A stretch of DNA of 64,000 nt. Origin: Cylindrodendrum hubeiense (Eukaryota > Ascomycota > Sordariomycetes > Hypocreales > Nectriaceae). This document shows positions 41,301 through 50,273 of this stretch, one piece after another. The stretch spans positions 62,001 through 126,000 of the forward strand of contig JAANBB010000068.1 in assembly GCA_014621425.1 (NCBI GenBank), written 5' to 3'. Each line of letters begins with the position of its first letter. Within the stretch, counting starts at the first letter, position 1. A program made the position numbers and the translations under genes. Under the pieces are notes generated by a model. It worked only from the letters and a program-made list of their open reading frames with translations, did not search any database and had not been told where the DNA came from.

Positions 41301-43780
41301 CTCCGCGGCGGACAGTCAACATCCTCCCATCAGAGGATAGTGAAGACGATCCGTTCGCTAGCATCCCCGACCTCTCTGTTGATCTCACAAGGGAGATGCA
41401 GAACCTTTTGCTGACGGGCAAGAAGCTTAACCAAGACACGATCTTGAAGGGGATGGCTAGTCCTTCTCCGTCGCCTCGACCCCAATCTAGAGGCTTTGTC
41501 ACACTGTCTCCCAATGCCCAACTGAGCCCAGATGTGGCATCTCTGGCACGAGAGGAGTTTGAGAAACTCGACGCCCGAGCAATGGAGGGCTCAGAGGTGG
41601 ATGCAGACGAATCAGTGCAGCGAGATGACAGTATCGAGGGCATGGATAGCAGCCCACCTTCGATGACGAAGAGGCGCAACCTCACCATTTCGTTTTCGTC
41701 ACCTGTGGCATCCTTCATCCAGGATGTCCTTGCAGAGGACTTGGACAGTCTCGAGGATGACCCAGCGATTCCAGAAGTAGATGGTTCGATCAACCCCACG
41801 CCAAAGAAATCTGGGCACCCCGTAGGCAAGTCCGTATTGAAGCACCCTGGCCAGGGATCAGTTCGCGGCAATCGGGTCGCCTCCCGGCACATTGCTCACA
41901 ATGCACCGGCATTCATCCCCAGGCCGGTGTCACGGATCGACGAGCAAGATGAAGAGAGCACTATTGAGATTCCGATGGAAGACCAGCGCCAGGTCAGCAT
42001 CATTGGGGAGACGAGCATGGTCAGCCATAAGACGCCCGATGGTCGTCGCGCCAGCCTGAGTTTCATCGTTGGGCATACGCCCAGCAACTACTTGTCGGTC
42101 CCGGCAGATGACAGCGCCGTGATCGGCCAGAACGTCGGGAAGCTCTCGCTGAGCCCCCTGTCCGAATTTACACTCAACAATTCCGACCAGTCGTTTGGAT
42201 TCGAAGTCAGCTACGTCATGGGGCGCCGCCACATGGCAACGGGCGAAGCCTCTAAGAAGGTCATGTCTATGACGATACGAGAACTCGTGGACAAACTTAG
42301 CGAAGTTGAGCCATTCGAGCCTTACTGGGAGGACATTACAGAGTTGGATCTGCACGAGAAGCGGCTGAGCAGCCTGCACATGCTTGATGAGTTTTGTGGC
42401 AAGCTGGTCACTCTGGATGCTTCTAAGAATGCCCTGGGCCATCTTGACGGCGTGCCGTCTAGTGTGCGGCAACTCAAGGTGTCATTCAACATGTTGACCG
42501 AGTTGACATCATGGGATCACTTGATGAACCTACAGTACGTGGATATTTCCGGCAACGAGGTCAAGAGCCTTTCGGCACTAAAGGGCCTGGTGCATCTGCG
42601 AAGTGTCAGGGCGGACAATAACCAACTGACGAGCTTGGACGGACTTGATGCACACGATGGACTGCTGTCCCTACGCGCACGGGATAACCTCATTGAGGAA
42701 GTAGACTTTGCAAGCATCAAGATGGAGCGCCTGACGGAACTGGACGTGGGTGGCAACCAAATCACGTCGGTTCGCAATCTGGAGTTGGTGCCAGCGCTGG
42801 CGCGGCTGAAGCTTGGCAAGAATCGTCTCGAGCATTTCACAGTCGATTCCAGCATCAAGGGGCTACGGGAACTGGAACTAGGCGACAACAACCTAACCTA
42901 CTTAGACGTCAGCAACTTGCCAAACCTCCATTCGCTTCACGCCGACCGCAACCGCATCGTCGAGTTGACTGGCTTCAGCCACACTCGTCGCCTAGACAGT
43001 CTGTCACTCCGGGAGCAGCGTGGTGACCAGGCCCTGGACCTTGCTTTCCTTTCAACGGCCTACGAGATCCGCAAGTTGTTCCTTTCCGGCAACTACCTGG
43101 GCACATTCGAGCCGACGGTTGACTTTCTCAACCTGCAACTCCTCGAACTGGCAAACTGTGGCATCCAGTCGTTGCCCAGCAACTTGGGCCAGCTAATGCC
43201 CAATCTGCGAACGTTGAATCTCAACTTCAACGCCGTCTCGGATCTCGCACCGCTCCGATTCATCCCAAGGATGAAGAAGTTACTGGTTGCAGGCAACCGG
43301 CTTGCCGATTCGACAACGGTAACGGAGCTACTGATTGAGTTCCCACACTTGACGCAGCTAGACCTGCGAGACAACCCTGTGACGCTTGGATTCTATCCAT
43401 CCGTGCAGGTTCTAGTGTCCATGGACCGCACGGGATTCGTCGATCCGTTCATGCTCCCTGATGGGGATGTGGGTCGGGACGAGTTGTATGCGAGCCGCCT
43501 AGACGAGACGACAAAGCTGCGACGACGACTGCACCAGATCGTTTTCGCCGCCAGTTGCAGGCGTCTACGCAAGCTGGATGGACTACCTCTCCGGCGGGAG
43601 GTGGTGCTATTCAAAGACGAACTTTACCAGACGCTTGTAGCGGAAGGTCTCCTGCCAGACGATACCTTGGTGGGCGATGGGTCGTCGCCACAGAAGGAGG
43701 TGGAAGTGGAGCGCGGTGTCGCGTATCCCATCGAGTCTGTGAGGAGCAGCCGGTGGAACGCCGAGGACAGCTTTGCTTGA
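38333..43780 (+). CDS. CDC11: Septation initiation network scaffold Cdc11/Nud1 (leucine-rich repeats)
   Basis: Single exon, 1815 aa, starting MEHAWLDSLSEDWPSQPG at the first in-frame ATG. A conserved early block contains TPEWKRRLVYGDVQYGEQRD (about residues 133-153), typical of Cdc11/Nud1 scaffolds. The middle 1100 residues are Ser/Pro-rich and probably disordered, with many potential SP/TP phosphosites. The C-terminus carries a run of leucine-rich repeats from about residue 1330 (ITELDLHEKRL, YVDISGNEVKSL, LTELDVGGNQITSV, LHSLHADRNRIVEL, LRTLNLNFNAVSDL) to about 1700. A conserved tail with a KLDGLPLRRE-type cap follows. The protein sits at the spindle pole body and recruits septation kinases, coupling mitotic exit to septum formation. 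The length agrees with filamentous ascomycete orthologs. Confidence 0.9.
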   Translation: MEHAWLDSLSEDWPSQPGSADTSVAQLPPLKDDDASIKTKETPSRIPRRTFGPRSQLSSTTDSSINALNERTANDINISSKRLSSRLSQESKHTRGANGSRSVSASTSASVVHNTIQHRSSPDKSKIETPEWKRRLVYGDVQYGEQRDLFCSAAAGLQDMFKPPSVTDEDEQQESTMRSSPPSYPSSYPQRIATGDLHDLEGLDLDELEDDEPLYPNDVTPSPSPRRTKREIQYKLNEEDSGLLSPPSGPEDATPSRQPDIYRDESCLTAPEDEDDSVRKTSGQSVIRNEDFSPILIGKHSDQNGKVDFAPLELPADQLKSKLEALRINQILLDPRIDPQTAFDGSSQNEPINLENSDDYARAGGYINLQRGGRSAEGSFRYRTLSPGLGVDTSEILPEESLQASTPKQFPSIRTDASNPYQNDQFSLSPSMPRAPFPSPDKREITAGRSAPSGGSPLKLFGPYDTFTNQTLLRRISQFEETMSGTTSRQSIGSAVHHDRSPSPDNQSRMPASSPPGFDQSPGLRSVSQFGAGHLEGYTFSGDVSYASQNDFEASDKENTPPRPLGSHPVEPLFHRPLREASPDEDSELRVRRRRNKSLSSSASKHNRTFSSSSQIRKGLSPAKGALDLDITLLRDGSEGKRPRTSPSKDPTPKRRRTLHRSDIAFGHEDRLAGVDSASREMQSVMGKKRKDARPGTFQLANPSVLAMRSILRPQSPNSSRGSSQNHSRQSSMDPERKGISELLWKSPLRALQDESIVHSSDAHNEADRKPSIRTQDFVDQAAQIMAMIRNQVRAPGLSSVEESEAEHGGASPDDDDDSYQESTKEPLSRPPSREGRPMSRIPVRQEDPELINRLKKYQELSDMGDIISSSMRSMGLAKDAIRVAQEVERHIENSRNRSDIPYTTEDEVISDPPNIRLSTNPAHGMPGSPTRDFHSHSSAGSSYPTGSSRGSDSRKIIMPESVSHLIPDRVGGMYLDKQNNIWIKKKETPPRRTVNILPSEDSEDDPFASIPDLSVDLTREMQNLLLTGKKLNQDTILKGMASPSPSPRPQSRGFVTLSPNAQLSPDVASLAREEFEKLDARAMEGSEVDADESVQRDDSIEGMDSSPPSMTKRRNLTISFSSPVASFIQDVLAEDLDSLEDDPAIPEVDGSINPTPKKSGHPVGKSVLKHPGQGSVRGNRVASRHIAHNAPAFIPRPVSRIDEQDEESTIEIPMEDQRQVSIIGETSMVSHKTPDGRRASLSFIVGHTPSNYLSVPADDSAVIGQNVGKLSLSPLSEFTLNNSDQSFGFEVSYVMGRRHMATGEASKKVMSMTIRELVDKLSEVEPFEPYWEDITELDLHEKRLSSLHMLDEFCGKLVTLDASKNALGHLDGVPSSVRQLKVSFNMLTELTSWDHLMNLQYVDISGNEVKSLSALKGLVHLRSVRADNNQLTSLDGLDAHDGLLSLRARDNLIEEVDFASIKMERLTELDVGGNQITSVRNLELVPALARLKLGKNRLEHFTVDSSIKGLRELELGDNNLTYLDVSNLPNLHSLHADRNRIVELTGFSHTRRLDSLSLREQRGDQALDLAFLSTAYEIRKLFLSGNYLGTFEPTVDFLNLQLLELANCGIQSLPSNLGQLMPNLRTLNLNFNAVSDLAPLRFIPRMKKLLVAGNRLADSTTVTELLIEFPHLTQLDLRDNPVTLGFYPSVQVLVSMDRTGFVDPFMLPDGDVGRDELYASRLDETTKLRRRLHQIVFAASCRRLRKLDGLPLRREVVLFKDELYQTLVAEGLLPDDTLVGDGSSPQKEVEVERGVAYPIESVRSSRWNAEDSFA

Positions 43781-44090
43781 TGCAGAGCTGGACATGTACA
43801 ATGCAAAAATCACACGAAGGGGTAATAATGACTTGTCTTGAGTAATGCATGATTTGGCGTTTTGGAATGTTTAATACGTTGATGGGCCGAGGGGGCTGGC
43901 GGAAGGACACATTACAGGAACGGTGTTGGGGATTGTTTAATTATGCATGCCTGAGGTGTATAAATACAGGATATGAGAATTCAAGCAAGATATCCGTTGG
44001 TATCAGTTGGATCAATTTGAGTCTACTACTCGGTCCGTCGTGAACAGTTAGTTGGTGCTTTGAAATGCTGCTGACGAGAGGGCGGATGAC

Positions 44091-44130
44091 GGTGGACGAC
44101 GGTGGACGGCGGTAGACGGCGGTAGACGGG
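44091..44130 (+). repeat. 10-bp tandem repeat, four copies
   Basis: Four head-to-tail copies of GGTRGACGRC occur; the last base differs in copy four. Confidence 0.9.
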
Positions 44131-45095
44131 AGATGAGCATTGGGCAACCAAGGGTACCTGGCACCTGTGCTAAATGCAGCTGCAGAGTGAAGTCACTCTC
44201 CGAGAGCAATCAATGCGATAGCCCCTGCTCGTGTCTGGAATCTACATCAGATATATCACAATCTCGGTTCAGAGGCCCAGACCAAGGGAGATGTCGCATG
44301 ACTGGGCGGAAAATTCTAGCATGTCTGGCACATTGCTGCTGATTCATCTGGCGAATGAAGAAAAAATTTGCCCTCTCCGGCCGGTTCCAGGCGAGACAGG
44401 ACGATGGAAAAAGAAAGCAAGCCGACCCTTGTTGCATCTCTTGCGACGCCCATGGCTCCAACGTGCTGGAATTCCCGGGCCACGCATGGGGTCAGGCGTG
44501 TGGCGAGCCGCTGAACCGGTGGCCTGGGGCGCGAGCGGCCACTGAAAGGCCCTGAAGCGGCATGACGCGGAGGTGGCGGTCGTCATTACAGGGGCACGCT
44601 TGCATAGCGAAGTGGCAGGGGTCGACGGGTGCATTTATCGGCGGGGGCCTGGCCACGATTGCAGGGGTTACAGGGCTTCCCACCGTTGGGCACCCTTCTG
44701 GAGCTACCGGGGCTGCGGGCGCTGGGCACCTACCGGGACAATTTACTGCCCATAAATAGCGGTTATGGTGGAGTGCACGCGGATTGGATGCGCTAATCGG
44801 GTGCCGACTGAGGTGAGCGGCCAACGGTAGCCAGGACTGCTAGCCCAGGACAACCAGGGCACGCAGGGCAACGCATACCAACCAAGGAACGGCCACAGAA
44901 CGTCTATGACTCTTGACTCTTGAAACCAAATCCACGCTTGCACACGACGACAACAAAGAACAGCAGAGTACCGCCGCGACACGACAGAGCGAAGCTATCG
45001 CGAACCCGCTCGCTCGCTTTGCTGACGCGACGATTCGGGGTGCCGTGCAACTGCCCCCATCTCCCGTCAACCGCCGATTCCCGATCCCACGCGCT

Positions 45096-45110
45096 ATGCC
45101 CCTCGGCTGA
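45096..45110 (+). promoter_or_regulatory. Four-codon uORF before the TBC gene
   Basis: ATG CCC CTC GGC TGA lies 170 nt before the main ATG. A similar ATG ACT CTT GAC TCT TGA occurs at 44906-44923. Both depend on the unseen transcript start. Confidence 0.35.
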
Positions 45111-45280
45111 AGCTCTCGCCCTCGCTCTGGAATCGTCTCCCTTGACCTGGACCTACTTCAACTTCGACGCCTTTGCGTAAACCTTTCTGGTCCACAGCCG
45201 CGACACCACCGCGACACCACCATCACCGTCTCCGACTCATCCCCATCCATCCATCACGGCCTCGACTCCCTGCCCGGGCC

Positions 45281-48200
45281 ATGGCGACGGCGACGGCGAC
45301 GGCCCTGGACGTGGCCGACCCGTCCTTGCCCCTCCAGCGCTCCGTCTCCCAACACAGCACAACCTCGCTACGTTCGTATCGCAGCACCCACAGCGCGAGA
45401 AGCACCACCCTTCGAGGCCCTCGCGGCCGCAAGCGCCTTAGCCAACCCACCAGCTCCTCCAGCAGTGTCGCAGCGAGTGACAAGTCCCTGACCAGCTTCC
45501 CCAGCTTCTCCCCGGAGACCGCAGGCGGCGACCCCTTCGACGACCCCAACTGGTCCAAATCGACAACTCGCCCGCCGACTGACAAGCCCGTCAATCGGAC
45601 CATCTCGAGAATCGGCCGCGGTTCTATCGTTGACAGCTTGACTGGACAATCCAGCGCGCGCAGTGCCCTGTTTGAGGATGCTCCATTAATGCACAAGGTT
45701 CCCGGCGCGCTCCACCAGGCCGATGACGAACACATCCAGCGCTTGATCTCCAGGCATGGCGCGATTGGGCTGGTAAGACAAATTTCGGAGGACCTGGCCC
45801 ATCGAGACGCCCAGATTTCGACCATGCGACGGCGTGCCGACGAGCGCGAGAGGGCGCTGCGGAGGATAATACGAGAATGCGGTTTGTCCAATCTCGACCT
45901 CGAGACACGATTGCGCGCCGTCGAGGCTGAGCTGCGCACCAACGGAAAGACCGTGCAGAGTGATGACCCTGGCCTCACTGACCTCATGAGCGATGCGATG
46001 CAGGATACGGTCGTCACCACTGCTTTTGGCGAGACGAACCGCTCCACCATTCGCGCCAGCAGCCAATCCGTCAACACCAACGCCTCCTCCAACACCGACA
46101 CGAGCAAGGGCACTCTTAGAGGATGGAAGGACTATTTCTGGGGAACAGGAACGGCCAAGCGGGGGAGCAGGGCCGGCAGCATCAACAGCGAAGGCATCAA
46201 CTCGGCGACCGTGATTCGATCGCACTCTAGCATGGACCGCAGGCCAACCCTCCAAGAGGACCTCTTCAATCCACCCGACACTGTCTCAGTGAAAAGCTCC
46301 AGCCGAGCTTCCAGCATCAAGTCTGGCATCACCGGTGAGCGCAAACCATCTGCGTCGCTGGCCCATCTGGCTTTGCGGCTGGTGGCCGGCGGTGCCATGA
46401 CTACTCGCGATTCTGAGCCTAGGGGGCGCGCCGTGAGCACTTCCACTCGGACTGGATCTTTGAGAGCATCATCGACAACAGGCCGCAGGACGCAGCCCCG
46501 AGCGGTTTCTGTGGCTGGCGGCCCCAAGGCGCTGATGGCAATGCGCCGATCGACCCCAGCACCTCCCGATCGGGCAGCGTTAAGAGTACAGGCGCAAGAA
46601 CCCTGGGACACGATGAGAGGAAGCCCGCCGACCGACGGCTCGCGCCATGAGAGTTATGGTCCCGTCGAGATGGATGCCATCATGCCACCAGAGACGCAGC
46701 CGCCTACTCTGACGCACATCTACAACAACTTTCCTAACAGCGAGTATTTGACGGACCGCTTCGGCTTCATCTATGACCAGCGACGCAAGAGGCGACAGCG
46801 AGAAGCGGCTCAGATGGCCCGCCATATTCGCAAGGGCAGCCGCACCGAGATGCTCCTCAACGGTCGTTCCGGCATCTCGCCCAACTCGATTGAAGAGGCC
46901 CCCAGTCCTAAGTGGAGCGTGTCGAGCGATGACCGCCCGGAGAGTCCAAGCAGCCTCGAGGAACGGGGAACAGAGGAGGGCAAGACCAAGAGGTGGCAGG
47001 ATTACTTGAAGATTGCGACGTTTCCTACGGAGCTCCTAAGCCACACCCCCAGCATCGCCGCTCCGTCGCTGCAAGTGATGGAGGGAGTCGAGGCAGAGCC
47101 CGAACCGACAGAACCACCCAAGCCCGCCATCGTGTCAACAAACTCTGGCCTCATTCCATCAGCAAGCACGACGACGGCTGTCGATAGCGAGACGACACTC
47201 CCACCCCCAGGGACACCCACATCCCTAGCCAAGGAGGATGCTGAACCGGTCAAGCTCCTGCTCCAGCAGCTCAGCGAGGTGCACGATGCGCTTCAGCGTG
47301 AAAAGACTGTTCGATGGAACGACTTCCTCCGCAAGGTTCGAGCTGAGCGTCGACGGGAGGGCGAGGCCGCGGTTGCCGCCGCCGCCGCTGCCGCCGAGGC
47401 CCGATACGAGCGCCCGGCTGTCATCCTACCTGAGACACGCGTTGCCGACGGCGAGATGATTGGCGTCTCTGGACTAGGCAATAAGGGCAAGGTTGGACGG
47501 GCCAAATGGAACGAGTTCAAGAACCTGGTGCTGGGTGGCATTCCCGTTGCCTACCGCGCCAAGGTGTGGTCGGAGTGTTCCGGTGCAGCAGCGCAGCGCG
47601 TCCCGGGCTACTATGACGACTTGGTGGCCCAGAGCGGCAAGGACGATGACCCTATCGTCGTGAGCCAGATCCAGATGGACATCCACCGAACGCTGACAGA
47701 CAACATCTTCTTCCGCAGAGGGCCCGGCGTGCAGAAGCTCAACGAGGTGCTGCTGGCGTATTCGCGACGCAACAAGGATGTCGGGTACTGCCAGGGCATG
47801 AACCTGATTACAGCAAACCTGCTGCTCATTATGCCGTCGGCCGAGGATGCCTTCTGGATCTTGACATCCATCATCGAGAACATCCTGCCACATGGGTACT
47901 ACGACCACTCGCTGCTCGCCTCGCGTGCAGACCAGCAGGTGCTCCGCCAATACGTGTCGTCGATCCTCCCGAAGCTGTCGGCGCACTTGGACTCGCTGTC
48001 GATTGAGCTCGAGGCGTTGACGTTCCAGTGGTTCCTGTCCGTCTTCACCGACTGTCTGAGTGCCGAAGCACTGTTCCGCGTGTGGGATGTAGTCCTATGC
48101 ACCAATGACGGCAGCACATTCCTCTTCCAGGTTGCCCTGGCCCTGCTGAAGCTCAACGAGGGGAACCTGCTGCAGTGCAACACCCCAGCGGGAGTCTACA

Positions 48201-48415
48201 CATACATCAGCCACCAGATGACGGAGCATGCCATCAGCATCGACGGTTTGATGCAGGCCAGCGAGGGACTACGACGTGTGGTTCGCAGAGAGGATGTGGA
48301 GCAACTACGAGAAAAGGCAATCCAGGCTGAAAAGGACTTGATGGCGGCTCGAGATGGTGATTCGACCAGAGGAAAGACGGACGAGAGCACGGCTGTGCCA
48401 CAGTCAGAGGAATAA
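45281..48415 (+). CDS. TBC-domain Rab GTPase-activating protein
   Basis: Single exon, 1044 aa, from the first in-frame ATG (MATATATALD). A long Ser/Arg-rich N-terminus (1-690) includes a short helical stretch (about 200-270) and a conserved LTHIYNNFPNSEYLTDRFGF block (about 480). A short coiled-coil-like segment (about 665-705) precedes the TBC domain (about 750-985). The dual-finger catalytic residues are present: Arg finger in IQMDIHRT and Gln finger in GYCQGMN. EALTFQWFLSVF and FRVWDVV complete the TBC signatures. Such proteins stimulate GTP hydrolysis by Rab GTPases in vesicle traffic. The specific Rab is unknown; the architecture resembles large fungal Gyp-type GAPs. Confidence 0.92.
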   Translation: MATATATALDVADPSLPLQRSVSQHSTTSLRSYRSTHSARSTTLRGPRGRKRLSQPTSSSSSVAASDKSLTSFPSFSPETAGGDPFDDPNWSKSTTRPPTDKPVNRTISRIGRGSIVDSLTGQSSARSALFEDAPLMHKVPGALHQADDEHIQRLISRHGAIGLVRQISEDLAHRDAQISTMRRRADERERALRRIIRECGLSNLDLETRLRAVEAELRTNGKTVQSDDPGLTDLMSDAMQDTVVTTAFGETNRSTIRASSQSVNTNASSNTDTSKGTLRGWKDYFWGTGTAKRGSRAGSINSEGINSATVIRSHSSMDRRPTLQEDLFNPPDTVSVKSSSRASSIKSGITGERKPSASLAHLALRLVAGGAMTTRDSEPRGRAVSTSTRTGSLRASSTTGRRTQPRAVSVAGGPKALMAMRRSTPAPPDRAALRVQAQEPWDTMRGSPPTDGSRHESYGPVEMDAIMPPETQPPTLTHIYNNFPNSEYLTDRFGFIYDQRRKRRQREAAQMARHIRKGSRTEMLLNGRSGISPNSIEEAPSPKWSVSSDDRPESPSSLEERGTEEGKTKRWQDYLKIATFPTELLSHTPSIAAPSLQVMEGVEAEPEPTEPPKPAIVSTNSGLIPSASTTTAVDSETTLPPPGTPTSLAKEDAEPVKLLLQQLSEVHDALQREKTVRWNDFLRKVRAERRREGEAAVAAAAAAAEARYERPAVILPETRVADGEMIGVSGLGNKGKVGRAKWNEFKNLVLGGIPVAYRAKVWSECSGAAAQRVPGYYDDLVAQSGKDDDPIVVSQIQMDIHRTLTDNIFFRRGPGVQKLNEVLLAYSRRNKDVGYCQGMNLITANLLLIMPSAEDAFWILTSIIENILPHGYYDHSLLASRADQQVLRQYVSSILPKLSAHLDSLSIELEALTFQWFLSVFTDCLSAEALFRVWDVVLCTNDGSTFLFQVALALLKLNEGNLLQCNTPAGVYTYISHQMTEHAISIDGLMQASEGLRRVVRREDVEQLREKAIQAEKDLMAARDGDSTRGKTDESTAVPQSEE

Positions 48416-48746
48416 GCAGAGAACAGTGACGGAGATGGGTTGGACACTTTCATTTGGACAGCAGGAGTTAGCATCACAGGCCATGATACCCCCCCATTGG
48501 AGACGCTGAAACAGCCGCCAAGGGGAGTCAGCATTGCGGCGTTCATTTACCAAATGATATTTTTTTCTATAGGGGTTTCGGTTTGGTTTGGTATGGGCTG
48601 GTTGGCACGGTTTGGTTTGGTTTGGTTTCACACAGCACTGCGATATCCCCGTCAAACAGACACGCACTTGCAAAGACTATCTTTAGATAAGGATTATAGA
48701 AGCACGGTATACAATGATATGTCAGGTATTATACATTGATCAAGTT
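48416..48746. other. Convergent 3' region, no gene seen
   Basis: This 331 bp stretch lies between the TBC gene stop and the enoyl-CoA isomerase stop. It contains a GGTTT-rich tract around 48581-48628. Confidence 0.65.
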
Positions 48747-49618
48747 TTACAGCTTGGCCTTGGTTTCCTTGAGCCACTGCTCGTACCACACCTTTCCAAA
48801 TTCCTGTCTTTCGCTGTCGAGTGCCTGGGTCTCATCGAATCTCGCGTCGTGGGCGTCGAGACCAGGGGATTTGAGGTAGTTGATCAGATCGTGGTACATC
48901 TCTGCCTTGAGAACGCCGTAGACGCCGGTCTTGGCCTTGGTGACGAGATCCCGCTCCGCAACAAAGGTCAGCAGATCCTCGGGCTTCTCGTAGATGCCAT
49001 CGGCAATGCCCGCGGCCACGGCTTCGGGGGCTGTGAACCGGCGGGCCTCGAGTACGAGGTTGCGGTAGGTGATGGCGGGAAACTTGGTGCGGAAGAGGGC
49101 CGACATGGGAGGCTTGAGCGGCGCGCCGAAGAGGAGCTCGTTGACGCAGACGAAGCCGCGTGGGGACGGCGCCAGGCGGTAGTCTTGGGCGGTGGCGAGC
49201 ATGAGGCCACCGGCAAAGGCGTGACCGTTGATGAGGGCAACGGTAGGCATGGGATAGCTGGGTTGACGTGAGCAGTGAGAAATCATGAGAATGTAAGCGG
49301 ACGTACCTCAGGAAGCGCCGCCAGACACTGTACAGCAGGGCCCAGAAGCCGTCAGTGGCGACAGCATGCTCCAGGTCAAGGCCATTGCTGTAAAACTTGG
49401 GGATGCCAGACGTGGTGGCGACGACGCCGTGCGGGTAGCCAAACTCGATGATGTCGAGGGCCTCGAGAAAGGCGCGCAGGACGGGCGCCGTCAGACGGTT
49501 GTCGGGGCGGCGAGTTGAGGGTGAGGAGGTAGACGGCCGGGGCGGGCTCGGTGCAGGCCAGCGTGCCGCCCGGGTACGCGGCGTGCGGCGGGATGGTTAG
49601 GGCGAAGAGCTGGGACAT
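48747..49618 (-). pseudogene. Enoyl-CoA hydratase/isomerase with PTS1 (AKL), one-base frameshift in this sequence
   Basis: Two exons on the minus strand: 49307..49618 and 48747..49257, joined at FL-SYPMPT by GTACGT and CCCAG sites. Start MSQLFALTIPP at 49618. Near residue 38 the frame breaks: the first frame reads LTLNSPP, and the family continuation DNRLTAPVLRAFLEAL is one frame over. A CCCC run (49504-49507 on plus as GGGG) has one C more than the frame needs. With that base discounted the product is about 273 aa. Crotonase-fold signatures follow: FYSNGLDLEH for the first oxyanion strand, and ALINGHAFAGGLML for the second. The C-terminus AKL is a peroxisomal import signal, suggesting beta-oxidation of unsaturated fatty acids (an Eci1-like role). 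Assembly error is likely. Confidence 0.85.
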
Positions 49619-50273
49619 GTTGGCAGGGCGCGGTGGGATCTGGGGAGAAAGGTGGAGGAGGGAGATTGGAGATTGGAGATGGAGTTGAAGATCTGGTACG
49701 GGGTCTGGTCTGGGGTCTGGTCTGGGGGAGCGAGGCCTCAGTCAACGCCTCCAGCGCCTCGGCTCATGGCTGATACCCATGGCTGATACCGAAGACCCGG
49801 GATGCGACGAGGGTCTGGGCTTGTGAGAGGGCGACTGGTGGCAGGTCAAGCAGCAGCCATGCATATATCCGGCCAGAGATGGAATCTCCCGTCGCTAAAT
49901 GAGTAAATGCCCCCTTTATGCCTGATTTCATCTCGATTCTCTTCATTCCAGAGCCCAGCGCAGTGGTGTTCTTGCATGTGACGCCAACGACGTCAGACTC
50001 TGGGGAAAGGGAGGTACGTACCTGCCCAAACCCCCACTACAGATGTACTACTCCCTAAGGTAGGCACCTAGGTAGGTACTGCTGTCGCGCAGCCGGCCAG
50101 TCAACGCGCGCCTTCCCCCTGCCCCACGCTGGTGTCAAGCCAGATAGCTGCTTCCGCAGTGCTGCAAGCTCTCTACTCTCTCTAGTCAACCTGGCAGCTT
50201 TAACTTCACCCCACAATCGTCAACTCGACAGCATCACCCCACCAGAGCGACGCAAACACGCAGCTCGTTCGTG
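49619..50273. promoter_or_regulatory. Divergent promoter of the enoyl-CoA isomerase and ALG2 genes
   Basis: This 655 bp region has short GGTCTGG and GGAGATT repeats at 49655-49735. A TACCTAGGTAGGTA-type inverted/direct motif occurs around 50058-50080. No other gene is seen. Confidence 0.5.

Larger units (their letters stand above)
43781..45280. other. Intergenic between CDC11 and the TBC gene, no gene seen
   Basis: This 1.5 kb stretch contains a 10-bp tandem repeat (44091-44130) and the TBC gene promoter and leader. Two tiny uORFs occur, at 44906-44923 and 45096-45110. No protein-like ORF is visible. Confidence 0.6.
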
